Shown here one piece after another: positions 24,496 to 36,420 of a stretch of 64,000 bases of DNA. A model generated the notes under the pieces. It searched no databases, had not been told where the DNA came from, and worked only from the letters and a program-made list of their open reading frames with translations. The translations under genes and the position numbers were made by a program. Origin of the DNA: Primulina eburnea. Lineage: Eukaryota > Streptophyta > Magnoliopsida > Lamiales > Gesneriaceae. Every line of letters starts with the position of its first letter. Positions within the stretch are counted from its first letter, which is position 1. Where the stretch lies: contig NC_133110.1 in NCBI RefSeq assembly GCF_022965805.1, positions 35,836,317-35,900,316 on the forward strand, given 5' to 3'.

Positions 24496-25505
24496 TGTTG
24501 GGGATCGAAGTTGAGTTTAGAGGGGGGTGAATAAACTCTACTCGTTTTTCGTTCTGATGAGGTACTAAAATCCTGTTAAGGATAGTAGTTGATCTTGTGC
24601 GTATACTTTCACCTGAGTACAATATAACGTGCGGAAACAATCTTATGAAGTAGTTGAAAAACAATAAAACAATAGGCACCAGTTGTTTATGGAAGTTCGA
24701 AGATAAACTCTTCTACGTCTCCCCTTCTTCTGTTTCCAGAAGGTATAACTAAAAGACTTTGGATATTACAGTACAACTCTTGTACACACCCACTTCAGAA
24801 GGACTTACACTTCGGCCTACTGAAACTCTTAGTTTCTCAACTCACAAGAATACGAAACACAAAGTTCTGAAAAGACTCTTTTCAGATTACAGACTCTTCT
24901 TGATAAAGTATAAATGATGTAAAGATTGTGAAGAGTGTAAGAATCAGTAGCACAAGATGATCTTCGAAAGATCAGATATTTGCTATGAAGCGTGTGCTAC
25001 TTTTCTTTGTGTTGAACTTTTGATTACTCAAGGAATTTCGATATGCGTCTGATAAGAGAGAAGCTTTTGTTCCTTGAAGAATGATAATAAGCGAAGTGTC
25101 GTGTCGAACAAGGATTTGATCCAAGTATATATAATCGACTGAGTTCAACATTCACAATCAGAGTATGTCTTCAGATAACTGATACAATCAGCTTTATTAC
25201 CGAAAGAAGTTCCTGCAGAAAAGCTATAAAACAATCAGTCTTGTTTTATACTTAATTGGGTAAAGTGCATTAAATGACTCCGTATAGTATTTAATGCTGC
25301 AATTAATACTAGTACTAGGAACTCTTTAACGGTAACAATTAAGATAGCAACGTTAGAAAACATTCTCTACTGATTTTGTATTGTTATCCTTTTCTACTAG
25401 TTTAGTTATAGTAGATCAGCAGCTACTGATAAGTTATTCTATTGTTCTGGTCTGCTGGTCTACTGGTCTTAGTTATCATCGCCATAATAAAATTCATGTC
25501 TAACA
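24496..25505 (-). repeat. 3' LTR of the large copia element
   Basis: It begins TGTTGGGGATCG and ends TCTAACA, and lies beside the purine tract at 25506-25518 (minus CAAAGGGGGAAAT). It contains a TATATATAA motif near 25125-25133. Confidence 0.92.
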
Positions 25506-25712
25506 ATTTCCCCCTTTGTGGTGATGCCAAAACCTAAACAGTAGAAAGTCGTTAAGTAAAACAGATAATCATTTAAACAAAAGGATAATGTCAATAAAGT
25601 ATTTTTAAAAAAAATCAATCGGTTCCAATATCCCTGTAAATGATTTCTTCATTCTGAAGTTCTTGATCTCTTCTGTTAGAAGGTTCAGCCTCATCTTCTG
25701 GTTGCCTAGCTC

Positions 25713-28374
25713 CTACTTGATCTCCTCTATCTCCTCTATCTTCCCCCTTTTAGCATCAGCGGCAACCACATGGGTAAAAAGGTCATTCAGTCTGCCGGAA
25801 ATATTTTGAATGCCATCGGTTAGCATCTCCAGATACGGGGTCTGAGAAGAGATGCGATTATCCAATGCAGTGATAGATTGATTTTGAGAGTCAATCTTGG
25901 CATCCAAAAGTTCCACAGAGGTAGACAGTGATCGAAAGAGATCATCATGATCAGTGATTCGTTTGAGGATATCATCTTGAGCAAGCATGATGGTTGCGTG
26001 AGTTCTTGAGATAGCTTGTCTGAAAACGACGGTTTCAGCATACATCTTTTGCGTGGTCTCCGCCGTGTTATAGATGTGTTTGCTCATTCGTTCTCTGAAG
26101 GATTGAGCACCACTGAATTCCGAAATGTTTTAACAAGATATACGTTTCACTAAATCCGGGGAGGGAGTTCGCGCAAGAATGCGTTGCTTAATCTCAGAAA
26201 GACGAGAGTTCGTCTCAGTCAGAACAGAATGAGAGACAGTCAACGCAGTAGAAACAAGATTAGCATCCATCAAGGCAGTAGAAGGAGCAGGGTCTGCTGA
26301 GCTTTCTGCTGGAATTGCAGAAACAGTAGGTTCATCAGCAATCATGGGAAAAGCAATTTCTTCAGTAGGAATGGCCAAGTCAGAGGCCAAAGCTTCTTCC
26401 GTTGGTGCAATAACAGCCTGTAAAACTGATGGTTCTTCAGTAGAAGGTGCAGAAGGCTGATCCAGAAGCATGTTCATTTCTGCTTGATGAGCATCAGAAA
26501 ACATCTCTAAATTCGGCAGTGAAGAAGTAGCATCTGGTTCTGCTATTTGTTGCCCTGGGTTAGGAAAAACAGAAGGTGGCAATGAAGTAGCTGGTGCTAC
26601 TTCCAGAGTAGTAGAGACTGAAGGGACAATCGATTCAATGACTTCCTCAACTGAAGCCAGTTCATGTACAGATAGTAGGGATGAGGACTGAATGGGCCTA
26701 GTCGGAGATGCAGGAGTACTGAGAGCAGAAGCCTTTGGGGAGGCTGTGGTCCTTTCCTCAACTGTCTGATTCTGTTGAAAGTTTGGGACAAGGCCAATGT
26801 GATAAACAGTAGGCTCTCCAAAGCCTTGTTCTTGAGCAAGAAGTTGCTCACTCATCTGCTTTAACCTGTCAGATAGAATCATAATAACATTTTGATCCCG
26901 AACAGCAGTAGAAGCACTAGGATCAAAATTTGATTGAAGAACTTTCAGAACCGATTCTAATTTCTGAAATTTCAGCTGATCGAGGATGAAATTCCTTCTT
27001 CGCAAGGCCTCGATAACATTTTCTGTTTTTGCCAGCTGAAAAATCTTCTTTTCTGCATTCATCATCTTGCCATAATTCCCTTTTGTTTTGAAGTAAGCAA
27101 AAGAGTGGAATAGTCGGACAGTATGTCATTCATCAAAGAAACGCATGTCATCGTTTGCAGAGGTCTCAATCTCGGCTAGATGAAGATCAATGCCGGTGGT
27201 GACAGTGGTCTTGTGACAAAAAAACAGGTGGTTCTTCAACCATTTTTTCTTTGCCTTTGTCGGAAGATGAAATAGGCACGATGGGTCGAAAAGCAGAAGA
27301 CCCGCTTCCTGGTTCTCGAATAACTATTCCAGATGTTGGCTTGAAAACAGTAGCAGTAGAAGGTGCTGAAATAGATGCAGTAGCGTGTGCAGTCGAAGAA
27401 GCAGTTGATCGAGCAGAAGGAACCGCTTCTGGAAAGACCTGTCGAATAGGTAATTTCTCAATTTCAGACAGTGCTGATGTCTTCTTAATCTTAAGAATGG
27501 TGCGCGGTTTCTTCTTGGCTGGGGTTGGCACTGCTGGTTGAACAACAGCAGCAGACTCTTCTGATGCTGTTTTGTCTGAATCCGTCGAAATAACCACTCG
27601 TATCTTTGAAATTTTCTTTTGAGGTTTTGAAGCCTCAGAAGCAGTTTCCCCAATTTCCTTCTTCATCGCAACAAACTCCGCCACAGTTGGCTTAGGCCTT
27701 AAAGCCAGTACATTTGCAGCATCAATCATGGTGACCGAAGTAGCATCTAGATCACTGGTAGAGGCAAAACCAGCATCCTTGAGCATAGCGCTGATCTGAA
27801 CAGCAGAACCAGAATTCTTTCTGACAACCATATTCTTCATAATTCTGAAAATAAAATGACTCAAGTCCACCTTAATCCCCTTAGTGATGGCAGTCATTAC
27901 TTTAACCTTCTCCTTCGTCAACTTGTCGAAGGTGCCAGCTTTGATCAAAATAGCTTTAGCCACAATATCGCCCAGAATCTAATATTCTATTTTGAGCAAT
28001 TTCTTGTGACAAGAAGGAGACACTTCTTCTCCAGATGCTGAGAAAGAGCTGAGTGCAACAGACATATCTGTCTTGGAAATATCAGAAAGTTCAGACGTAC
28101 CTGAAAGTGGAAGGAGGAAGGTTGCTCCTAAGTGTGCGGCATCAATAGAGATAGATGCATCTCCTTGAGTATGAACAATCCTTCCTTCATGCAATGTTGC
28201 TTTAGCATAAAATTCCAGAAGAGCATTTTTGTAAATAACTGCTGGTGCTTCCAGGAATTTCCTGAGTCCCGATTTTTCAGTATCCTGAAACATTTTCAGG
28301 GGATTCTCATCCTTGATGTTGAGAACCGAAGCAAAGTTAACTTGATAAGCATTAAGAGTGTATGCTCCAGCCAT
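25713..28374 (-). pseudogene. Extra ORF between pol and the 3' LTR (envelope position), about 880 codons, broken
   Basis: A minus frame starts MAGAYTLNAYQVNF at 28374 and runs to about 25713 once interruptions are ignored: TAG at 27979-27981, a frameshift between 27187 and about 27130, and TAA at 26130-26132. The N-terminal ~130 residues (FASVLNIKDENPLKMF, RKFLEAPAVIYKNALLEFY) resemble a domain I remember from many retroelement-associated plant hypothetical proteins. The middle is Pro/Ser/Thr/Ala-rich and low in complexity. The C-terminal ~120 residues (DDILKRITDHDDLF, LDAKIDSQNQSI) look like coiled coil. I see no signal peptide or convincing membrane segment, so calling it an envelope would be positional only. 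Confidence 0.75.
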
Positions 28375-28533
28375 TTCTGTATGTAGATAAAATTAGATAA
28401 ACTTTGCAATAGTTAGAGATGATATGAGAGAAAGCAGTAGTTGAATAACGATAGATATGAAACAGTAAAGGTGAAAAGGTGAAATTTGAAATAGATATAC
28501 AGCCGTCAAATAAACATAAAGACACATGTCAGT

Positions 28534-28734
28534 ATGTTCTTGGTTGAGTGTTTGAAAAGTTTTGCAGAAACTGTCAGATATACGAATGATTTTGAAAATT
28601 TTGAAAAAGGGCGGGCTGTCCAGACGGTTACTAAAACAAAATCAGAAGAGGATTTGTCATTTTATGATAACGTCTGCTGGAAGTTTCAGGATGCTGAAAT
28701 ATTAGAGCACTTTGACAAAAACCAGCAGACTTGA
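28534..28734 (+). other. Short antisense open frame, doubtful
   Basis: A 66-codon plus-strand frame (MFLVECLKSFAETVRY) lies in the gap between pol and the extra ORF, upstream of the better-supported antisense frame at 28973. No homology is recognised and no promoter motif is obvious. Confidence 0.2.
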
Positions 28735-28936
28735 AGTTTTATCGAAAAGACAAACATTCTCTCTGTTTTCTGAAAATGTGTCAAACTCTTAGTCTGACTA
28801 AAATACTGTTCCCCCTCGGTAAATGCAATTAATAAGTGGTCATAATTGCGACAAGTGACTCTTGGCCATCTCTCAATCTGAGCCGTTGAAAATGAACAGT
28901 CGCAATCTTGCGATTCGCAAGAGTCTTTGTTCCCTC

Positions 28937-28944
28937 TATAAATA
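28937..28944 (+). promoter_or_regulatory. TATA box on the strand opposite to the retrotransposon genes
   Basis: TATAAATA in the context CCCTCTATAAATACCTGCA lies 29 bp upstream of the ATG at 28973. It is a good plant TATA context, on the plus strand, antisense to gag-pol. Confidence 0.5.
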
Positions 28945-28972
28945 CCTGCATATCTTGAGCGAAGTTAAACAG

Positions 28973-29245
28973 ATGAACTTCAAAAAAATGAAAACTCAAG
29001 TAAAAAGAGAGTTAGAGTTTGATTCAGGAGTCAAAGCAAAATTGTCCAGAGAGAAGTTTGAGGATATCATTATTTTCGTAATGATCCTTGAAATACACTC
29101 CTGGAGTTGTAGTCTCCACAGTCAAGAAGATCTGTTGCTTCGATTGAGTTTGAAATGTAGCATTGATTTCTTCCAGAAGCATGCTAATGCAATAAGAGAG
29201 TGCTGGTGGATTGATGATGCTGAAATCCTCTATGATGCCCTGTAA
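28973..29245 (+). CDS. Antisense small ORF inside the large copia element (90 aa, hypothetical)
   Basis: The frame starts MNFKKMKTQVKRELEF and ends with TAA at 29243-29245; an upstream in-frame ATG at 28862 exists but would precede the TATA box. It is rich in Lys/Glu at the start and Leu/His/Ser later, with WWIDDAEILYDAL at its end. I recognise no family. It lies between the pol end (29589) and the extra ORF (28374), on the opposite strand. It could be a captured host fragment, an accessory antisense ORF as reported for some plant LTR elements, or a chance frame. Confidence 0.4.
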   Translation: MNFKKMKTQVKRELEFDSGVKAKLSREKFEDIIIFVMILEIHSWSCSLHSQEDLLLRLSLKCSIDFFQKHANAIRECWWIDDAEILYDAL

Positions 29246-29588
29246 GGCATCTAAAAATTACATTAGTGCTGACAAGACCTGAGCTTGCTAGACTCTTTCT
29301 AGGCCTTGAGCTGCTGGATTCCCTTGTTCCTGTTGAAGTACTTTGCGAGCAAATTACAGAGAACTCCTATTACTGAAGACAAAAGCTAAATGTAACGCTA
29401 CTGGTTAAATAGCATTGAAGATCTACTGTTTTTACTTTTTGCATCGTGTAAAGTACTGAAATGGTTTCTAATAAAGTTCCAGTTTACGTATCTGACTTTC
29501 CTTCTGTTTTTCTGCAAATATCTTACTGTTAGTTCAATACGATAAATAAGTGAGTAAGAATAAAATTAACAAAGATAACAGAAAATAA

Positions 29589-32500
29589 TCAAGTTAAATC
29601 TATCAAACCAAGAGAATTACGAAAGTAAGAAAACTTATTCTCTGGTAAGGGTTTCGTGAAGATATCTGCTGTTTGTTGATCAGTAGAAACATATTCCAGA
29701 CGAATGTTCTTCTTCTGCACATGATCTCTAATAAAGTGATGTCTGATGTCTATGTGCTTCGTTCTGGAATGAAGTACTGGATTTTGTGTGATTGTAATTG
29801 CACTGATATTGTCACAAAATATAGGTGATTCGGAGGCTTGAATCCCATAGTCTCTTAACTGTTGTTGAATCCACAGTATCTGAGAGCAGCAGCTTCCAGA
29901 AGCCAGATATTCTGCTTCTGCAGTAGATGTGGCTATGGAAGTCTGTTTCATGCTAAACTAGGATATCAGCCTATCACCAAGAAATTGACAAAACCCACTT
30001 GTGCTTTTTCGATCTAGTTTGCAACCTGCATAATCAGCATCTGAATATCCAATAAGATTTAGCGATGAATCATTGAGATACCATAAGCCGACATTTTGAG
30101 TTCCTTTCAAGTACTTCAAAATACGTGTAGCAGTAATATAATGAGATTGTTTGGGGTTAGATTGAAATCTAGCACAAATGCAAACTTAAAACATGATATC
30201 TGGTCTACTGGCAGTTAAATATAATAATGAACCAATAAGACCGCGATACTGAGTTACCTCTACTGGAATACCACTTTCATCTTTATCAAGTTTAATAGAT
30301 GAGCTCATTGGAGTAGAAGCAGCAGAGCATGCTTCCATTCCAAACTTTTTCAGAAGCTCCTTGGTGTACTTGGCTTGATTTATAAAGATTCCAGTCTCTG
30401 ATTGCTTAATCTGTAATCCTAGGAAGAATGTTAATTCTCCCATCATACTCATTTCGAATTTATCCTGCATCAATTTTCCAAACTTTGCACATAATTTGGG
30501 GTTAGTTGACCCAAAAATAATATCATCAACATAGATCTGTACTAACAGAATGTGCTTATTCTTGACTAGAGTAAATAAAGTTTTATCTACTGCTCCAATA
30601 GTAAAATCATGATCAATAAGAAATTGTGATAGAGTGTCATACCATGCTCTAGGTGCCTGTTTTAGACCATATAATGCTTTGTGTAATTTAAATACATGAT
30701 GAGGAGAGAAATGATCGATAAAACCTGGAGGTTGTTCGACGTAAACTTCTTCTTGTAAGAGACCATTTAGAAAAGCACTTTTCACATCCATTTGATATAC
30801 TTTGAAATTCTTGAAAGCAGCAAAGGCTATGAATATTCTGATTGCTTCGAGCCTTGCTACTGGTGCATAAGTCTCATCAAAGTCTATGCCTTCTTCTTGT
30901 CTGAAGCCTTGAGCTACCAATCTAGCTTTATTTCTTACCACTGTGCCTTCTTCATTGAGTTTGTTTCTGAATACCCACCGAGTTCCAATGACAGCTTGGT
31001 GAGATGGTCTAGGTACCAGAAACCAAACTTCATTACGTTTGAATTGATTCAGCTCTTCTTGCATGGCTTCAATCCAACTAGGATCCAGAAGAGCTTCTTC
31101 AATTTTCTTTGGTTCATCCTGAGATATAAAAGCAGCATGCATGTATTCATTAAGTATTTGCCTTCTGGTTCTCAAAAGCGCTGCTGGATTACCAATAACC
31201 AATGATGGATGATGAGATTTTCTCCAGATAAACGGATTTAAATGGACATCTTCCTGATTTGATATGTTAAGATTGTCTTCTACAGAACCAGTAGTAGGTT
31301 CTTGAACATCTTCTGCTGGTATTGGTAGATCCAAGTTCTGTATTTCTGGTTCCACTATTGGTATGTCTGGTTCTGGATTTTGAAGATCCTTGGTATTTGC
31401 TTCTACATCATCTTCACTGTCAATTTCCAAGTGAATCCTGTATAACCTGTTACTTAAATCAGATATGTTAGAAATTTCAGCACTGCTGTCTTCATCGAAG
31501 ACAACATGAATCGATTCTTCAACATTAAGAGTTCTATTGTTGAAGATTCTAAAAGCTCTGCTTACAGGAGAGTAACCAAGAAATATTCCAGCATCTGATT
31601 TAGAATCAAATGCAGTCAAATGATTTTTGCCATTATTTAATACAAAACATTTGCAACCAAACACATGAAAATAAGATACGTTAGGCTTCTTCCCTTTCCA
31701 TATTTCATAAGGGGTCTGATTGTGCCTTTTGTTGACCATAGATCTGTTTTGTGTATAACAAGCAGTATTGATGGCTTCAGCCCAGAAGCGCTGAGAGATG
31801 TCTGCATCTGCTAGCATTGTTCTAGCAGCTTCTTTTAGAGTTCTATTTCTCCTCTCAGCTACTCCGTTTTGTTGAGGTGTTCTGGCAGCTGAATATTCAT
31901 GATGAATCCTCTGCTCATTCAAATATAATTCAAGATACTTGTTAGTGAACTCAGTACCCCGATCACTTCTGATTTTAATGATGGTAGTAGATTTTTCATT
32001 TTGAATCCTTTTCAGAAGCTTGATCAAGAGGCTACTGGTTTGATCTTTTCCTGCGAGAAATATTACCCAAGTGAATCTAGAAAAATCATCAATAACAACA
32101 AGAGTATATTTCATTCCCCCTAAGCTCATGATGGGGATAGGACCAAAAAGATCCATGTGCAGTAGTTCTAGACATCTTGAAGTTGATTTGCTATCTTTGG
32201 TCTTGAAACTGGATCTTATCTGTTTCCCAAGCTGACAAGCAGAACAAACATGGCTTTTAACAAAATTAATATCAGGTAATCCATCAACCATATTCTGCTT
32301 CTTGAGATAATTGATTGACTTAAAATTCAGATGATTCAATTTCTTGTGCCATAGCCAGTGTTTATTGCTAAGAGAAGCAATCAAGCATGTAGGAGTATTG
32401 ACATGATTTGAGTTCCAAGAGACTCTGTAAGTATTGCCTTCTCTCTTTCCGGTTAACACAGTAGTTTCAGCAGAATCTCTAACTATACACGAATGCTTCT

Positions 32501-32699
32501 GAAAAGCTACAGAATAACCATTATCACATAGTTGACTAATGCTGATTAAATTGTAACAAAGATTGTCAACTAGTAACACGTCATTAATAGTGATGTTACC
32601 ATGGATAATCTTACACTTACCCATGGTTCTACCTTTTGAGTTGTCTCCAAAAGTTATCTTTGGTCCAGTACAACTCACTATCTCAGAAAGTAGGTTTTT
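29589..32699 (-). pseudogene. pol: pol of the large copia element: integrase, RT, RNase H (three stops)
   Basis: One minus frame covers 32678-29589. The integrase zinc region ([18 protein letters not shown]) comes first. The DDE core follows: [19 protein letters not shown] and [13 protein letters not shown] comes next ([25 protein letters not shown], catalytic [10 protein letters not shown]), then RNase H (STAEAEYLASGSCC, ADIFTKPLPE). In-frame stops are TAG at 32700-32702 just after the protease motif, TAA at 30186-30188 between RT and RNase H, and TAG at 29958-29960. Otherwise the frame is uninterrupted for over 1000 codons. Confidence 0.93.
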
Positions 32700-34834
32700 C
32701 TATCCAGTCATGTGTCTGGAACAACCACTGTCCAGATACCATGTAGAGTTACTGATTTCTGCTTCCTTCAGCTGTTCCTGCAAACGCAAATTTTAGTATC
32801 TCGTACCCAAATCTATTTGGGTCCAAGCCTTATCAGTCCTTTGGGAACCCACATTTGTACAATTCTTGGTGACTTTGTACTTCGGGTATCCAAAGATGTG
32901 TGTGCAACAGAAGGTCTGTTATTTCTAACAGTATGCATATCAAAATGTTGTTCTTCCCTTCTATTTCTGTTTTCCAGTCTGTATCTCTTCTGAATAGGTT
33001 TAGAGTTGTAGTACTGGTAGTTTTTAACCTTCATAGGATGTTGTCTTCCAGAGTTGAATTCTTTTCTGAATCTAGAACTCTGGTCAACTTTTTCCTTAGG
33101 TTTAACGTAACCCAGACCATAGTGCATTCTTCTGTTCGTCAGATTTACATTCCTTTCAACTGAAGCAGTAGGTACTTCTGGTTCCTGTACCACGCTGGAT
33201 TTCACAAAGTGAATGTATTTCCCTTTGCATATTTCCAGTGTTGGCTTAATATTCGTTTCAGAAGTGCCTTCATTATTACAAAAACCGAGACCACTCATAT
33301 CTCCTGACTGTTTTTGTAATTCTTGCATCTTTTCCAATGAAACAGAAGACTTGTTCCAAGCATTCACCAGTAGCGACAACTTCTGGTTTTCAGAAAGCAC
33401 CTTCTGGTAATCTGCTTTGGCTCTTTCATTCTCAATTATTAATTTACTCATCTTAACTTGTAAATCATTGCAGCTGTCTACTTGCAAGCAAGTTAACTTA
33501 CTGTTCTGATTCTTTAAGTTCTGATTTTCAATCTTAACTTCTTAAAATGATTGAGAAAGTCTGGAATACTCTTTTACCATTTCATGCAGTGCATCAATCA
33601 AATCAGTTCGTGTAAATTCATTAGAGTCAAAATCAAATACCTCTCCAGATGTCGAGGTTGAGTCATTGTCCGCCATTAGACATTTGACTTCTTCTGCATC
33701 ACTGTCACTGGAATGACTTCCTGAGTCAGATGACTCAGAACTAGAGTCCGCCCACTTAGATTTGCTTTCTTCGGCAATCATCGTTTTTCGATCTTTTCTG
33801 GACTTTTTGTCATTCCTCTTGTGATCCTTTCTCTTTTGGTCATCCTTCTTTGGTTTAGGACAATCTGCAATGAAGTGACCTATATTTCCACAGTTAAAGC
33901 ATCACATATCACCAGATGGTGAATCTTTCTTGAAGTTGCGATTGGGACCCTGATAGGTTCGATGGTTCTTCTTCATGAACCTGGAGAATTTATTTACAAA
34001 TAAGGACATAGCATCACTACTGATTTGTTCAGCAGTCTTCTCCATTGTATTGTCAATGATCACAGCAGGTAATGCCTGAGGTACAACTGCAGCAGCAGTA
34101 GAAGAGGTAGTGGCAGTAGCAGTAAAAGCAGTAGCAGTAGCAGCAAGAGCCTTGGTGGGTAGGCTTGAAGGCTCTTCTCCACTTCTCACTTCCAATTCGA
34201 ACTCGTAGGCTTTCAGATTTGCAAATAAGTCGTGCAGTTCCAATTTGTTCAAGTCTTTGGATACTCTCATAGCCATTGTTTTAACATCCCATTCTCTGGG
34301 TAAGGCTCTCATCACCTTGAGGGCTATCTCTCTGTTGCTATGCTCTTTACCCAGAGCAGCTAGCTCATTGACCAGGCTACTGAATCTTTCATCAAACTCA
34401 TTTAGAGTTTCACCAGCTCTCATTTTCAGATTTTCAAACTTCTACATTGCTACAGACAGTTTGTTTTCTTTCGTTTGCTCATTTCCTTCACATATCTGGA
34501 TGAGCTTCTCCCAAATATCCTTTGCAGTAGAACACATTTTAATCTTGCTGAAAGTGTTCTTGTCGAGAGTTTTATACAATATATCCTTCGCCACATTATC
34601 AAGATTGGCCTTTTTCTTATTTTCACTGGTCCATTCACTTCTTGATTTTTCGACCATCTGTGGTGCACCGTCAGTAACAACAACAGCTGTGTTAGGCTTT
34701 AAGATTTTCAGTGGACCATCTGTGATGACATACCACATGTCATCATCTTGTGCTGCAAGATGAGCTTGCATTCTTATCTTCCAGTCATCAAAATCTTCCT
34801 TAGAGAACATAGGGATCTTGCTGAAGTGTGCCAT
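32700..34834 (-). pseudogene. gag: gag and protease of the large copia element (nonsense codons and a frameshift)
   Basis: The likely start is MAHFSKIPMFSKEDFDDW at 34834; the frame upstream of it is primer site. A UBN2-type gag domain follows. Stops interrupt the same frame: TAG at 34442-34444, TGA at 33902-33904 immediately before the CCHC knuckle (CFNCGNIGHFIADC) and TAA at 33542-33544. An Asp/Ser-rich patch and a coiled-coil-like stretch follow near 33480-33300. A frameshift near 32813 leads to the protease motif LDSGCSRHMTG. The TGA and TAG codons fit C-to-T changes at CGA and CAG. Confidence 0.88.
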
Positions 34835-34864
34835 TTGTTGTAGTTTTTCACGAACAAGAATAAC

Positions 34865-34880
34865 CTGCTCTGATACCAAT
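34865..34880 (-). other. Primer-binding site of the large copia element
   Basis: The minus strand reads ATTGGTATCAGAGCAG beside the 5' LTR, matching the initiator-Met tRNA 3' end as in most copia elements. Confidence 0.88.
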
Positions 34881-35882
34881 TTTTGGGGATCGAAGTTGAG
34901 TTTAGAGGGGGGGTGAATAAACTCTACTCGTTTTTCGTTCTGATGAGGTACTAAAATCCTGTTAAGAATAGTAGTTGATCTTGTGCGTATACTTTCACCT
35001 GATTACAATATAACATGCGGAAACAATCTGATGAAGTAGTTGAAAAATAATAAAACAGTAGGCAGCAGTTGTTTATGGAAGTTCGAAGATAAACTCTTCT
35101 AAGTCTCCCTTTCTTCTGTTTCCAGAAGGTATAACTAAAAGACTTTGGATATTACAGTACAACTCTTGTACACACCCACTTCAGAAGGACTTACACTTCG
35201 GCCTACTGAAACTCTTAGTTTCTCAACTCACAAGAATACGAAACACAAAGTTCTGAAAAGACTCTTTCAGATTACAGACTCTTCTTGATAAAGTATAAAT
35301 GATGTAAAGATTGTGAAGAGTGTAAGAATCAGTAGCACAAGATGATCTTCGAAAGATCAGATATTTGCTATGAAGTGTGTGCTACTTTTCTTTGTGTTGA
35401 ACTTTTGATTACTCAAGGAATTTCGATATGCGTCTGATAAGAGAGAAGCTTTTGTTCCTTGAAGAATGATAATAAGCGAAGTGTCGTGTCGAACAAGGAT
35501 TTGATCCAAGTATATATAATCGACTGAGTTCAACATTCACAATCAGAGTATGTCTTCAGATAACTGATACAATCAGCTTTATTACCGAAAGAAGTTCCTG
35601 CAGAAAAGCTATAAAACAATCAGTCTTGTTTTATACTTAATTGGGTAAAGTGCATTAAATGACTCCGTATAGTATTTAATGCTGCAATTAATACTAGTAC
35701 TAGGAACTCTTTAACGGTAACAATTAAGATAGCAACGTTAGAAAACGTTCTCTACTGGTTTTGTATTGTTATCCCTTTCTACTAGTTTAGTTATAGTAGA
35801 TCAGCAGCTACTGATAAGTTATTCTATTGTTCTGGTCTGCTGGTCTTAGTTATCATCGCCACAATAAAATTCATGTCTAACA
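34881..35882 (-). repeat. 5' LTR of the large copia element
   Basis: It is nearly identical to 24496-25505. The terminal TG beside the primer site has become TT (34881), which would impair integration ends if copied. An 8-bp deletion relative to the other LTR lies near 35842. Confidence 0.92.
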
Positions 35883-36420
35883 GTGGAGTATTCATGATAT
35901 CTCGGATTTTGACTACTAGCTTCATTGTTTGCTTGATCAAGTCCGGATCAAATTGTCCTCTTTCACCAACATCATCCCAATGTATGAGTGATCTACACTT
36001 CTTTCCACAAAGTTTCTCGTGAGGAACCATTCCTATAGATGATTGGTAGCTATTGTTATAGGTGAACTCCACTAGAGGTAGCTTCGGCTCCCAACTTCCT
36101 TAGAAATCGTTCACACAAGCTCGGAGTAGATCTTCCAAAATTTGAATCACCCTTTCAGGCTGACAATCGGTTTGAGGATGAAACGCTATACTGAACTATA
36201 ACTTCATCCCCATCGCTGCATGTAGACTCTTCCAAAAAGACGATGTGAACCTCGGATCTTGGTCAGAAACTATGGACACTGAAATCCCATGCAGTCGGAC
36301 TATCTCTCGAATATATAGATCTTCATGCTGTGTCATTGTGAACGTCGTCTTAATAGGTAGAAAATGTCCTGATTTCATAAGATGATCAACTATCACCCAA
36401 ATGACATTCAACTCCTTGAT
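35883..36420 (-). pseudogene. Gypsy integrase core, upstream half of the split gene
   Basis: The minus frame from about 36411 gives the integrase core (WVIVDHLMKSGHFLP, then IVSDQDPRFTSSFW with the second Asp). Stops near 36195 and 36102 follow, and the VEFTYNNSYQSSIGM region runs up to the copia junction at 35883 (VKIRDIMNT). Homology ends abruptly near 36420, the truncation point of the gypsy element. Confidence 0.85.

Larger units (their letters stand above)
24496..35882 (-). mobile_element. Minus-strand Ty1/copia element of SIRE-like layout with extra ORFs (11.4 kb)
   Basis: LTRs are at 24496-25505 and 34881-35882 and are about 98% identical by eye (roughly 17 substitutions plus small indels). 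The interior, read leftward, has a primer site, gag, protease, integrase, RT, RNase H, then about 4 kb of extra coding sequence before the purine tract and 3' LTR. That long region after pol is the layout of SIRE-type copia elements with an envelope-position ORF. It sits inside a gypsy integrase. The flanking 5-mers (TCCAC and ATCAC on the minus strand) match only at three positions. Many nonsense codons make this copy non-autonomous. Confidence 0.92.
19930..36420 (-). mobile_element. Truncated Ty3/gypsy retrotransposon carrying two later insertions
   Basis: Its pieces, read on the minus strand, are integrase core (36420-35883), integrase C-terminus with a chromodomain-like end (24495-24014), an untranslated 3' end, and an LTR running left from 23976. 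The LTR holds a solo-LTR-like insert (22504-23882). The integrase is split by a complete copia element (24496-35882). Protease, RT, RNase H and the 5' LTR are absent, since homology stops near 36420. The left end near 19930 is approximate; the 20500-20700 part, with its GGGGATATCAGCGACAC stretch, looks like the LTR of this lineage. Confidence 0.7.

Noticed and set aside
27251..27541. Plus-strand frame of 96 codons opposite the extra copia ORF
   Set aside because: The minus frame there is much longer and continues in register; no promoter or family match supports the plus frame.
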